A stretch of 64,000 nucleotides of DNA from JAGVWJ01 sp964588555. GTDB lineage: Archaea; Micrarchaeota; Micrarchaeia; Anstonellales; Bilamarchaeaceae. Below are positions 15,319 through 23,099 of this stretch, piece by piece; the first letter of the stretch is position 1; the number at the start of each line of letters is the position of its first letter. The notes beneath the pieces are model-generated. The model was not told where the DNA came from and made no database searches. It saw nothing but the letters and a program-made list of their open reading frames with translations. The position numbers and the translations under genes are program-made. Location: positions 1-64,000 of the forward strand of contig CAZPPT010000006.1 of the NCBI GenBank assembly GCA_964588555.1, read 5' to 3'.

Positions 15319-16464
15319 CTATGCCGCCTTTCGTTTTCCCTTAAGCCATGTTTTATCCATTGCACGGGAGCCGTTCCTTTTAATGGCGTGGTTTCCTTCC
15401 TTAAGCAACTCGTCATCTATGCTCCCAATCATTTTTTCCTCCTTTAGTATATCAACAATGGTCTGCAGGTTCGTGCCGCTTACCTGCGAAAGCGTTTTAT
15501 CGGAAATGGCGTGCAATCCCATTTGTGGCACCCCTGCCTCCAAAAGATACCTTCTTTTGTGCTCCAAGCTCCAAAATTCACGCCCTGGCTTTTTGCGGCC
15601 TGTTTTTTCCGCAAGCCTTTCAAGTATGCGGTCCTTCCGACTCTTGACCGCTTGCTTTGTTATTGTTCGTGAGAACAGTTTTCGGTCACCGGCGATCTCT
15701 TGGAGTTCAAAGCCGACCGCGCATCTTGCAAGTATCCCTTTCTCCTGGGCCGTGATGTCATCCCGCCTAAAAATCTCCATTAGTTCGATATGCGCACCGA
15801 TACGGTTATCCCCTGTTGGGTCACGGATCACTTCTTTTAATTGCATTGTTTCATCGCCTTCATATATCAATCCATCAATAGTTCCAAGCCCATGGCTGTT
15901 TTTGAATTCTAGGTATAACGATTCCCATTTTTCTCGTTCTTTTCCATAATCATCGCTTAGCTTGCCAAGTATTTCCTTTGCCCGTTTGGTTTTGAGCCCG
16001 CGTTTTTCTATTTCTTGTTCAGTTGGTTTTCTTCCAAGCAGGTGCATCATTTCAAGTATGCGGTCAAGGATGGAGATGGCACTTCCAAGCGTGCGCGCTA
16101 CTCTTACCTGCGGGCCTTGATAAGCAATCAGGTTTCGTACATTGTTTTGCATATTGATAAAACAAAATGCCCTTAGTTGCCCCTTATCAGGTTCAAATTC
16201 CTTGCATGCCTGCATGACCCCTTCTGCCGCTGCCTGCAGTATGTCTTCAGGCAGTAACCCACGTCGTTTTGCGCGGAAATATAGTTCTGACCTTTTTATA
16301 AGGTGGACATACTGGAGGGCATGGAGCGTGAGTTTTTCACGGGCGGCAGGGTCATTTGTTTTTCCATATGCCCTCACTTCCTCATCAGTAAGCGGCAGGT
16401 AGTTTTTTGCATAATTGGAAGCCATGCGGCGCATGGGTGAACCTGATACTTTGTTACGTTTCAT
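15319..16464 (-). CDS. Sigma-70-like factor, copy 2 (divergent)
   Basis: 381 residues. Region 2 is recognisable at about 41-115: AREKLTLHALQYVHLIKRSE, PEDILQAAAEGVMQACKEFE and KGQLRAFCFINMQNNVRNLI. The usual FSTYA is replaced by LRAFCFI, so the -10 reading residues differ. Region 3 resembles VRVARTLGS plus LGRKPTEQEIEKRGLKTKRA (about 120-165). A region 3.2/4-like segment lies near 210-300 (ETMQLKEVIRDPTGDNR, ITAQEKGILARCAVGFELQE). The last ~75 residues are an extra basic domain. A TATA-like element (GTTTAAATT, about 16487-16497) lies 27 nt before the ATG. It is co-directional with copy 1, separated by 49 bases. Confidence 0.8.
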   Translation of the reverse strand: MKRNKVSGSPMRRMASNYAKNYLPLTDEEVRAYGKTNDPAAREKLTLHALQYVHLIKRSELYFRAKRRGLLPEDILQAAAEGVMQACKEFEPDKGQLRAFCFINMQNNVRNLIAYQGPQVRVARTLGSAISILDRILEMMHLLGRKPTEQEIEKRGLKTKRAKEILGKLSDDYGKEREKWESLYLEFKNSHGLGTIDGLIYEGDETMQLKEVIRDPTGDNRIGAHIELMEIFRRDDITAQEKGILARCAVGFELQEIAGDRKLFSRTITKQAVKSRKDRILERLAEKTGRKKPGREFWSLEHKRRYLLEAGVPQMGLHAISDKTLSQVSGTNLQTIVDILKEEKMIGSIDDELLKEGNHAIKRNGSRAMDKTWLKGKRKAA

Positions 16465-16506
16465 ATCTTAATTAGTATAGTGTTAGTAATTTAAACTGTA
16501 TGGTCA

Positions 16507-16815
16507 TTAAAGCCTGACGAGCACGTCATTCCCCTCAATCTTTACCTCGTATTTTGGTATCGGTTCAGATGCCGGAGGGGCCGTATTCTTGCCAGTTGCA
16601 ATATCAAATCGTGCACCGTGCCACGGGCATTCTATTTCATTTCCGTCTACCTCCCCTTCATCAAGCGGCCCATCTGCATGCGTACATTTGGCCCCGATGC
16701 CATATACCTTCCCGCCGGTGTTAATAAGCACTATATCCTTTCCTTGCACGCTTACCTTGTGTGCAGTACCGGGCTTTATCTCAGCAAGAGTACAGACTTT
16801 TATGAAATTGGGCAT
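16507..16815 (-). CDS. Rieske-type [2Fe-2S] ferredoxin
   Basis: 102 residues from the ATG at 16815. Longer in-frame starts exist upstream, but MPNFIKVCTLAEIKPG is the normal N-terminus of this family. The cluster ligands are all visible: CTHADGPL (Cys-x-His, about 41-43) and CPWHGARFD (Cys-x-x-His, about 60-63). No membrane anchor is present, so it is a soluble bacterial-style Rieske ferredoxin, as used with oxygenases, nitrite reductase small subunits and other redox enzymes. It lies between two sigma-like genes that point away from it. No oxygenase partner is in the window. Confidence 0.93.
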   Translation of the reverse strand: MPNFIKVCTLAEIKPGTAHKVSVQGKDIVLINTGGKVYGIGAKCTHADGPLDEGEVDGNEIECPWHGARFDIATGKNTAPPASEPIPKYEVKIEGNDVLVRL

Positions 16816-16916
16816 ATGATTCACCGTATCGTAATGCTTGTTTGATATTAAAATAGTTCCCTTCAAGATTTGCATATAAATTTAATATGTACCACCTAAC
16901 TGTTGCTTGTGGTACC

Positions 16917-18839
16917 ATGCCAAAAAGACTAAAAAAACCCAAAAATTATTCCCATTCACCGCGTGAACATGTCGATGCCATCCTTAATTCCCATGCATTA
17001 TTCGACCATAGGTTAAATTTTTTGTTCGCCGACATCGTACGGGAGGGCAGGCAGGCAAGACGCGTGTTGCAAGAACTTTCAGGCAACCTTCGTGAGCCGC
17101 TTGTTTCGAAGCTTGAAGAGGCGGCCCTGCATGGGGAGCGTGCAGCTGAGGCCATGATTCTTCATAACGTTGGACTTGTGGCCGGATTTATTAAGAAATG
17201 TGTTTTTGGCAACCCTCGAATACGTCGTATAGCCAAGCGCAGCCATATCGAGTATGAGGACCTTGTGCCAATTGGGGTAGTCGGCCTCCAAAAGGCCGTT
17301 GAACGCTATGATCCTGAAAGGGACGTGCTTTTTTCCACCTATGCACGATACTGGGTCCGCCAAGCCATTTTTATGTACCTTGCTGATAATGGGTCGCACA
17401 TCCGCGTTCCCCGGAGCTTAATCGGCCAGCTACGGAAGACCGAGAAGATTATCGCGTTTGTCGAAATGCATAGGAGAAAACCGACAAAGGAGGAATTAAA
17501 TGCGGTGCTTGGCGAGGCAAGTGTCGAGGCCGAACAGATTCTTGATAGTTTTGATGATCATGACCTTGAACGTGTGAGGGATGATGTACGCAAGAAACGA
17601 AATGGGGTGACAGCAGCCGGCCAAATTTTGTCCTTGTCAATGCCCGTCGGTGAAAATGAAGGCCAGACCCTTGGCGACCTGCTTGCAAGCCAGGGTTCAG
17701 ACCCAGAATCTTCATTGTTTAGGCGTGAGTTTGCCACTGCTGTCCTGGAAGCCGTTTCGTCATTATCCAAGCGCGATCAGGTCATTGTTGAAGGGAGGCT
17801 TTTTCATAAACGGGAACTCCGTGTAATTGGGGAAGACTTATGCGTTTCGGGCGAGAATGTGCGCCAGCTTGCATTTCTTGCGTTTCGGCGGCTGATTGAG
17901 CACATGCGCAGCTCTGCGATTGATTCGGGCTACGTGAGCGCCTTTATTTGTTATCTTACGCAGGAATCAGGTATCCTTAAGCAAACTGCCAAGTTTAAGG
18001 AAAAAATTGAATACCTGAAAAGTGAGCCTGACCTGCCTCATCGGCTTGCATTGGATGCAGGGTCAGGGCTTTACATGCTCCCGCCACTTTCATTTCTACG
18101 TCAAATTATCCCTGAGTTGCGCACGGCGGGGATTCTTAATGGCCTGCATATTGACCTTCTTATACTTTTATATTCGCGGTACGCTACTGAAAAACAATCG
18201 TGCGCCGAAATCGCTTTACGTGAAAAAGAACGGCGCAGCCCAAAGGAAATGCCTGCAAGGCGTGTTTACGTTACCGCGGATAAGAAAATCAACTATCTTG
18301 TTTCAGAAGGCTTTTCTAATGATACGGCCGCAGATCTTTTGGGGCTGGGCACATCCGTATCATTTGAGGCATTACAGTTTGCAATCCCTAGGCTAAAAGA
18401 AGCCGGGCTTGCCCCTTTTATTACTGAACGAATGCTCGTAAACGCGACCCGGCTCTATAAACGGGTTGGCACGGATGATGCAAAATGGGCGTACTGGCTC
18501 CACAAGCAGAGGAGAACTGCCGGACTTGCAACAGGGTCAGCGAGGAGGCCGCACGCACATAAGTCTTTAGGAGAGAAAATAGCATATCTTGAAGAACAGG
18601 GGATCGATCCACAGGGACTTTTAGAAGGCCGGCCAAACATCCGCTCCGTTCCCCTTACGTTCTTACGAGTGTTTATTCCCCTTCTTGCGCAAGCGCGCCG
18701 TCTTGAGGATATTTCAAGCCCGCTTTTGGTGGCGGCATACAAGGAATCAAGGAAACGCCGTTCGTCAGATGCGCTTTCTAAGTGGCTTAAGGGATATCAT
18801 GAAAGAGGGGCATATTCATCCAAAACGCCAATCAGCTGA
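16917..18839 (+). CDS. Sigma-70-like factor, copy 3, full length with C-terminal repeat extension
   Basis: 640 residues from the ATG at 16917 (an ATG at 16887 is too close to the TATA-like ATATAAATTT at about 16873-16882). Residues 78-165 are a clear sigma region 1.2/2: HNVGLVAGFIKKCV, EDLVPIGVVGLQKAVERYDP, FSTYARYWVRQAIFMYLADN, then HIRVPRSLIGQLRKTEKI leading into region 3. Residues 238-265 match region 3.2 (LSLSMPVGENEGQTLGDLL). Residues 272-332 match region 4: LSKRDQVIVEGRLF, LRVIGEDLCVSGENVRQL, AFRRLIEHMRS. Residues ~350-640 have three helical repeats of 70-75 residues with the shape KI.YL...G...L.FL...IP.L..AG. Close resemblance to bacterial primary sigma factors is remarkable in an archaeon. 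Confidence 0.92.
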   Translation: MPKRLKKPKNYSHSPREHVDAILNSHALFDHRLNFLFADIVREGRQARRVLQELSGNLREPLVSKLEEAALHGERAAEAMILHNVGLVAGFIKKCVFGNPRIRRIAKRSHIEYEDLVPIGVVGLQKAVERYDPERDVLFSTYARYWVRQAIFMYLADNGSHIRVPRSLIGQLRKTEKIIAFVEMHRRKPTKEELNAVLGEASVEAEQILDSFDDHDLERVRDDVRKKRNGVTAAGQILSLSMPVGENEGQTLGDLLASQGSDPESSLFRREFATAVLEAVSSLSKRDQVIVEGRLFHKRELRVIGEDLCVSGENVRQLAFLAFRRLIEHMRSSAIDSGYVSAFICYLTQESGILKQTAKFKEKIEYLKSEPDLPHRLALDAGSGLYMLPPLSFLRQIIPELRTAGILNGLHIDLLILLYSRYATEKQSCAEIALREKERRSPKEMPARRVYVTADKKINYLVSEGFSNDTAADLLGLGTSVSFEALQFAIPRLKEAGLAPFITERMLVNATRLYKRVGTDDAKWAYWLHKQRRTAGLATGSARRPHAHKSLGEKIAYLEEQGIDPQGLLEGRPNIRSVPLTFLRVFIPLLAQARRLEDISSPLLVAAYKESRKRRSSDALSKWLKGYHERGAYSSKTPIS

Positions 18840-19152
18840 TGTCCCGGTGCGCCTGATACATAAATGCGGCATCCTCATGGTACTTTGCAAGTATTGAAAT
18901 GACAAGGCCAAATATCTCGGTTGAGTTTATCTCATTTCTTCCACTGATCGTTTTCTTCAGTTCGCTTACGACCTGTTCGGCAAGTTTTTCACATTCCCGT
19001 TCCTTAATGTCACAGCTTGCACACGATGCATAAATAGAGCCATATACCTTCCGTTCGTCAAATGGTTCGTTGTGTCCCCGTCTTTTTACTACGAGTGGTT
19101 TAGGCCGCGGTATTGTTTTTTCCTTTTTAATTTTCTTTTTTGTCTTTACCAT
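18832..19152 (-). CDS. ATP-cone domain protein
   Basis: 106 residues. A basic N-terminal stretch (KTKKKIKKEKTIPRPK) precedes an ATP-cone: VVKRRGHNEPFDERKVYGSI, then ECEKLAEQVVSELKK and STEIFGLVISILAKYHEDAA. ATP-cones are the nucleotide-sensing domains of ribonucleotide reductase and NrdR. A stand-alone copy may act as a regulator or adaptor; no NrdR zinc ribbon is present, although two cysteines (CASC) sit in the domain. It is last in a leftward group after the CcdA-like gene (9-base gap), and its end overlaps the convergent sigma-like gene by 8 nt. Confidence 0.85.
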   Translation of the reverse strand: MVKTKKKIKKEKTIPRPKPLVVKRRGHNEPFDERKVYGSIYASCASCDIKERECEKLAEQVVSELKKTISGRNEINSTEIFGLVISILAKYHEDAAFMYQAHRDIS

Positions 19153-19161
19153 CCGACCACC

Positions 19162-19872
19162 CTAATTTAGGTTAATTGTACCATTTGCAATTAATATCAG
19201 GAGCCATCCAAGGACCACAAGCGTTATCCCTATCGCAAGCCGCATATGTGCGCGGGATGCGCTTTTCCATTTTGCAAGGTCCTGTACCTTGGTACCAAGC
19301 ATGACTGCAACCAAAATTGCGATGAGCGGCGCAACAAAAATTATGTTATATAATATAAGAAGAAGGAATGCCGTAAAGTCAAAACTTTGCGAAAGCAAGA
19401 GGATAATCGCAAGGTATGGCCCGCCGGTGCATGGTAATTCAACGGCTGCGACAAACGCCCCAAGAAGGACAACTCCTGGCCCCGAGATATTCTCCATCAT
19501 CTTTTTGATGTCCTTTGCCCGTTCCGGCGGTATTGCAAGCGAAAGCCCCTGCCCGTACCAGAAGAAATCCTTGATCTCGATGATGCCGCCTATCACAATA
19601 ACTGTTCCGACAATGATTGCTATGTATTCCGCAACCCATAACGGTATATACTGGAAAAATGCAATAAGCCCAAGCCCGGCAAGAAGATATGTAAAAAATA
19701 TTGAAAATACATAGAGTGCCCCATACATGAGCATCTTTTTCTTTAGTTCTGAATTTGCAATCATAAGCGATACTAAAAGAATCATGACCCCAATTGCACA
19801 GGGGTTGATCGAATCAATAAGAGCAGTAACCACTACGGTCCCAATTTCAGGTAATCCGGTGCCAACGCTCAT
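19162..19872 (-). CDS. Second CcdA/DsbD-like transmembrane protein
   Basis: 236 residues, about six membrane helices. The paired cysteine motifs of this superfamily are present: DSINPCAIGVMILLVSLM in helix 1 and VAAVELPCTGGPYLAIILLL in helix 4. It is distinct from the CcdA at 11656 (CcdA there has SPC and TPC). This variant is common in archaea and uncultured bacteria and is likely to move thiol electrons across the membrane to an exported acceptor. Its start overlaps the stop of the upstream gene by 4 nt, so its partner may be that exported His- and Cys-containing protein. Confidence 0.88.
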   Translation of the reverse strand: MSVGTGLPEIGTVVVTALIDSINPCAIGVMILLVSLMIANSELKKKMLMYGALYVFSIFFTYLLAGLGLIAFFQYIPLWVAEYIAIIVGTVIVIGGIIEIKDFFWYGQGLSLAIPPERAKDIKKMMENISGPGVVLLGAFVAAVELPCTGGPYLAIILLLSQSFDFTAFLLLILYNIIFVAPLIAILVAVMLGTKVQDLAKWKSASRAHMRLAIGITLVVLGWLLILIANGTINLN

Positions 19873-20681
19873 TGTACTTCCCTCATTTCGCCCTTTTCTA
19901 TCGCAATACGGTATGTTTCACAGATGCGGTCTGTCCTTTCCTTTTGGGGCGCAAATTCAATTATGATGCAGTCGCCGGGCGGTACGTCCATGTAGGGTGC
20001 AGGTACGACGTCCTGCGGATCTGTCACCTTTCGTTGTTCATAAATAAAATCGGTCTTTTTTCCGGGTTCACCGTTGATCACGCGATACTGAAAGACCTGT
20101 ATTATACCATTCTGGTTTCCGCACATTTCCCCGTCCTTCCAGGTTTGCAATCCGCCGTTCGTGGGCACCGTCAATTCCCCGCCCTCAAGCTTTCCGCCGA
20201 TAAGTTCAAAGAAAACGGGGAGCGCGGCGTCTGTCCTTATTTCATGGACGACACCTTCAATATGGAGGCGCCTATCATTGTGTTCATGGTATAACGGGCT
20301 TCCAACTTTGTTCTCAAGTCCCACGGGGTCGATGAGATTGACTTCTTCACTGCATGCCCATATCTCCAGGTCTGCATGCCAATGCACTGGCCCTCCTGTT
20401 TCTGAAACCATGTTGAGGTACACCGTTGTTGCTGCCATATAAAATGTTGCAACTGTTATTGGTGCAGCAATCACGATAAATAGTATCTTTTTGCCCGTTT
20501 CGCCTATCCGGTGCGTAATCATAAGTGCGATAACAATTGAAATTCCTGAGATCGCGGCCGCACCATATATGATGATTACCGGGTCAGGTAAGCCAAGCCG
20601 TTCCCACACTGAGAGTTTCGCTTCTGTTTCATGTGCAGCAGAAATTGCCATAAGTAAAAGGAAAACAAGTGCAATCCGCAT
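19869..20681 (-). CDS. Membrane protein with His-rich extracytoplasmic domain
   Basis: 270 residues. Possible signal peptide (residues 1-16), then two membrane helices (about 33-55 and 66-90), then a soluble domain. That domain contains VHWHADLEIWACSEE and SPLYHEHNDRRLHIEGVVHE: five or more histidines with an Asp, Glu and Cys, a likely metal-binding site. Further cysteines occur at GEMCGNQNG, PGDCIIIEF and RICETYR, candidates for disulfides managed by the CcdA-like protein encoded immediately downstream with a 4-nt overlap. I do not know a named family. A periplasmic-side metalloprotein or copper/oxidant-handling role is an inference only. Confidence 0.75.
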   Translation of the reverse strand: MRIALVFLLLMAISAAHETEAKLSVWERLGLPDPVIIIYGAAAISGISIVIALMITHRIGETGKKILFIVIAAPITVATFYMAATTVYLNMVSETGGPVHWHADLEIWACSEEVNLIDPVGLENKVGSPLYHEHNDRRLHIEGVVHEIRTDAALPVFFELIGGKLEGGELTVPTNGGLQTWKDGEMCGNQNGIIQVFQYRVINGEPGKKTDFIYEQRKVTDPQDVVPAPYMDVPPGDCIIIEFAPQKERTDRICETYRIAIEKGEMREVQ

Positions 20682-20760
20682 AACGAGTACTCGCCACTAC
20701 TAATTAAATATATTTCTGTTACTATTTCTATTGTTTCATAAGCAATTAGCTTATGCCATC

Positions 20761-21112
20761 GGGCCCATAGCTCAGTCCCGCCTTTTCAAAAAAGGCGGCC
20801 CAAAACCGTCTTGTTAGGGGCTGGGAGCAACTTGGTAGAGCGATGGACTCTTAGCTTTCGGAGAAATGCGCTTAACGAAAACGTTTTTGCCCGCCTTTTC
20901 CAAAAAGCGGAAATCCATGTGTCGAGAGTTCAAGTCTAGCCCTTTTCTTAAAAAGAAAAGGTCTAGTACCCCAAAAGAAACGGCTGTTTTCTATTTTGGG
21001 CACTTTTTAGAAACTGATGACGGACTTTTCTGTTTTTCGGGCTCGCCCTTTTTCCACATGAGAAAGGCGCAAGATTCTAAAAAGGGCGAAAGAACCAATC
21101 TCTCTGGGCCCG
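20761..21112 (+). tRNA. tRNA-Lys(CUU) interrupted by three introns
   Basis: Acceptor strands GGGCCCA (20761-20767) and TGGGCCC (21105-21111) pair, with discriminator G at 21112. D-stem GCTC/GAGC is split by intron 1 (about 20776-20830) in the D-loop. Anticodon stem ATGGA (20843-20847)/TCCAT (20914-20918) holds the loop CTCTTA+A with anticodon CTT at 20850-20852. Intron 2 (about 20854-20912) follows position 37, the canonical place. T-stem GAGAG (20924-20928)/CTCTC (21100-21104) is split by intron 3 (about 20934-21097, ~164 nt) in the T-loop. Exact intron edges may shift by 1-3 nt. Removing the three segments leaves a normal archaeal tRNA-Lys. Introns 1 and 2 contain similar GC-rich hairpins. 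Confidence 0.9.
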
Positions 21113-21181
21113 TTTTATCTTATTTTTGTTTTATTTTATATAAAATTATGTTTTATAAACTGTTTGTTCCATATTATTTTC

Positions 21182-22219
21182 ATGTCTACCTTACGTTCAC
21201 GGCAGTATGACCTGGTATTTCATAACGGCATCATAACGCCTAAAAACCGCGTGCCATTTCGCCTGGCACGTATCCCAGTACACGGAAATCGCCTTGAAGA
21301 GAGCATACTGGTACACCCCCGTTATGTCCCCACGGGGACAAAACACGAAATTGTTCGGTTGCATGGTTTTTCCCTTGGCCGCGTGATATACGTTATCCTC
21401 GATGAGCCAATTAAAATCGGTGAAAAAGAATATTTCTTCCTTAGCATAAAGGGTACTGGTGCTGATATTTCCCATACTACGAAAACAACTAGAAAACGAC
21501 GGTTGCTCGCAATCGATCCTGGTAAACAGCCCTACACCCCTTCAGCTGAAGTCGTTTTTCCAATTACGCGCTCTGACTATTGGCAGCGTATCTGGGGCGG
21601 CCTTGATCTGGAAGCGGCCCATCTTGAGTTTCAGAAAGCACAATTTTTAATTGATTGCGGGCTTCCATTTAGCCCGCATCTTTCGGTCAATCCATTCCCG
21701 CGGGAAGTCAATAATGCCATTGCACAACAAAACGGACAGTCGCCCCTTTCAGACTACGCTGAGTCATTTGCCGAGCTTGTCCGCGCAGTTGCATGCCCCA
21801 TCCGGCTTCAACCTCAGTTTTACCGTAACGTTTCGGATTTTGTTCGTAGGCCGTACTTATCTACTATTGCAGCGGCAGATGCACAATTTGTCAAGCTTGT
21901 CCTTCTGCTTGCTGCGGCCGGCACCCGCCTTGTTTATCATGGGGTTTTTTCACACAATCGTTACCTTGACGGCACATTTACTGATGCTGAGAACTTCCAT
22001 CTTGAACCCTTGGTTGATAAACAAAAGGACACCCCTATCAGTTCGCTTATTTATGATACGTTCCAACTGCTATCCGATTGTTTGGATTATCAGGCTGCAT
22101 GCTACTATGTCGTGCAGCTTTATCATCATCTGGATGTCATTTCTAGGCCGACGGATGAGGTAGGTGAACTGGTTTTAGGCCTTCGTAACGTTTATCGTTC
22201 GGTTGCACGGGAGACTTAA
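21182..22219 (+). CDS. Protein-kinase-fold-like protein of unknown function
   Basis: 345 residues from the ATG at 21182; TTTATAAA at about 21152-21159 lies 26 nt upstream and fits a leaderless start. Near residues 250-275 is LVYHGVFSHNRYLDGTFTDA with ENF after it, which resembles the catalytic loop of kinase-like folds (HG..x.N followed by an acidic DxE). Earlier, YFFLSIKGTGADIS and WGGLDLEAAHLEFQKAQFL look like an N-lobe strand and helix, with the Lys as a candidate ATP contact. This is a fold-level guess, related at best distantly to SelO, HipA or aminoglycoside kinases. It lies between two multi-intron tRNA genes. Confidence 0.55.
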   Translation: MSTLRSRQYDLVFHNGIITPKNRVPFRLARIPVHGNRLEESILVHPRYVPTGTKHEIVRLHGFSLGRVIYVILDEPIKIGEKEYFFLSIKGTGADISHTTKTTRKRRLLAIDPGKQPYTPSAEVVFPITRSDYWQRIWGGLDLEAAHLEFQKAQFLIDCGLPFSPHLSVNPFPREVNNAIAQQNGQSPLSDYAESFAELVRAVACPIRLQPQFYRNVSDFVRRPYLSTIAAADAQFVKLVLLLAAAGTRLVYHGVFSHNRYLDGTFTDAENFHLEPLVDKQKDTPISSLIYDTFQLLSDCLDYQAACYYVVQLYHHLDVISRPTDEVGELVLGLRNVYRSVARET

Positions 22220-22270
22220 ACCTTGCGCAACTTATTGCCTTAAAAATACTAATATTTACTATATTTTTAT

Positions 22271-22631
22271 AGCCCCGTCGTATAGTAAACTTTTTAGGAA
22301 AAAGTTTTGACAGCATGGCAAAAAAATGCTGTCAAATTTTGACGCGAATACGCGCCAAAGTTTAATCAAAAACTGGCTCGCTAAAAAGTTTCTACACTGG
22401 TCAAGTATGCGAGGTTCTGGTTCTATCTATGCCAGAATGGCTAAACCGTGCCAATTGCTTGTGGTTTGGCATAGCTAGAGGAGATCCCTTGTGACATCGG
22501 TTCGAAAGCCATTACTTTTGACTTTGAAAACCAAATGGCAAAAGTAAAGGCCTTGGTCAAAAGCCCTGCAGCTTTAACTATCCCAAAACGGGAAACTGGA
22601 AACGCAGGACTGACTTTTCCGGTCGGGGCTA
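22271..22631 (+). tRNA. tRNA-Gln(CUG) interrupted by three introns
   Basis: Acceptor AGCCCCG (22271-22277) pairs with CGGGGCT (22624-22630), discriminator A. Intron 1 (about 22286-22397, ~112 nt) lies in the D-loop between TATAG and TGGTCA; its own ends pair strongly (AAACTTTTTAG with CTAAAAAGTTT). Anticodon stem CGAGG/CCTTG carries TTCTGG with anticodon CTG at 22417-22419, and intron 2 (about 22421-22485) follows position 37. T-stem ATCGG/CCGGT with loop TTCGAA+T is split by intron 3 (about 22507-22617). Three introns occupy the same three loops as in the tRNA-Lys gene. Boundaries are approximate. Confidence 0.87.
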
Positions 22632-22691
22632 TATTTTTATTTATTCCCTTCCATAAGATGTAGTTTTATTTTTACTGCTTTTGGTGTACTC

Positions 22692-23099
22692 ATGCGCTTT
22701 GATGAAGAACTTAAAAAGAGGGTAGAGGGGGAGTCCTGGGAATACATCGCGCAGCTTGGCTCATTGTTCGTGATCGAGTTCGATACGGATACCAAGGTTA
22801 CACGAAAGCTAAAAAAAGAGCTTTCAGTCATAAAACACATCATTTGCGGGCACCTTAACAACGGCGGCGCCGAGCGTTTCATCACGCCGGCCCTCTTCGT
22901 ACGCCTTGTGCAGGCGATACTTAAGTTTGAAAAAGATTTTGAGAAACATAATATACGCAGGAAGGAATTCCTTGTGTTCCTCCGGGCTCTTTTACATAAG
23001 CTCAAAAAGGAAAAATTGCATGCAAGTAAGCCGCTTGAGCGGGAGATGACGTTTAAGAAAATGAAAGATATTATGGAGAATGGTAATGGACATCTATAA
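22692..23099 (+). CDS. Hypothetical protein upstream of phosphoglucose isomerase
   Basis: 135 residues, almost entirely helical and highly charged (Lys and Glu rich): MRFDEELKKRVEGESWEYIA, SVIKHIICGHLNNGGAERFI and RRKEFLVFLRALLHKLKKEK. No membrane segment or recognised motif. The last 14 bases overlap the start of the phosphoglucose isomerase gene, so the two are probably translated together. I do not recognise a family. Confidence 0.7.
   Translation: MRFDEELKKRVEGESWEYIAQLGSLFVIEFDTDTKVTRKLKKELSVIKHIICGHLNNGGAERFITPALFVRLVQAILKFEKDFEKHNIRRKEFLVFLRALLHKLKKEKLHASKPLEREMTFKKMKDIMENGNGHL

Noticed and set aside
20934..21097. Possible box C/D guide RNA inside the long T-loop intron of tRNA-Lys (TGATGA near 21016)
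   Set aside because: The box C-like CTGATGA lacks the purine at position one and no convincing D box at proper spacing was found.
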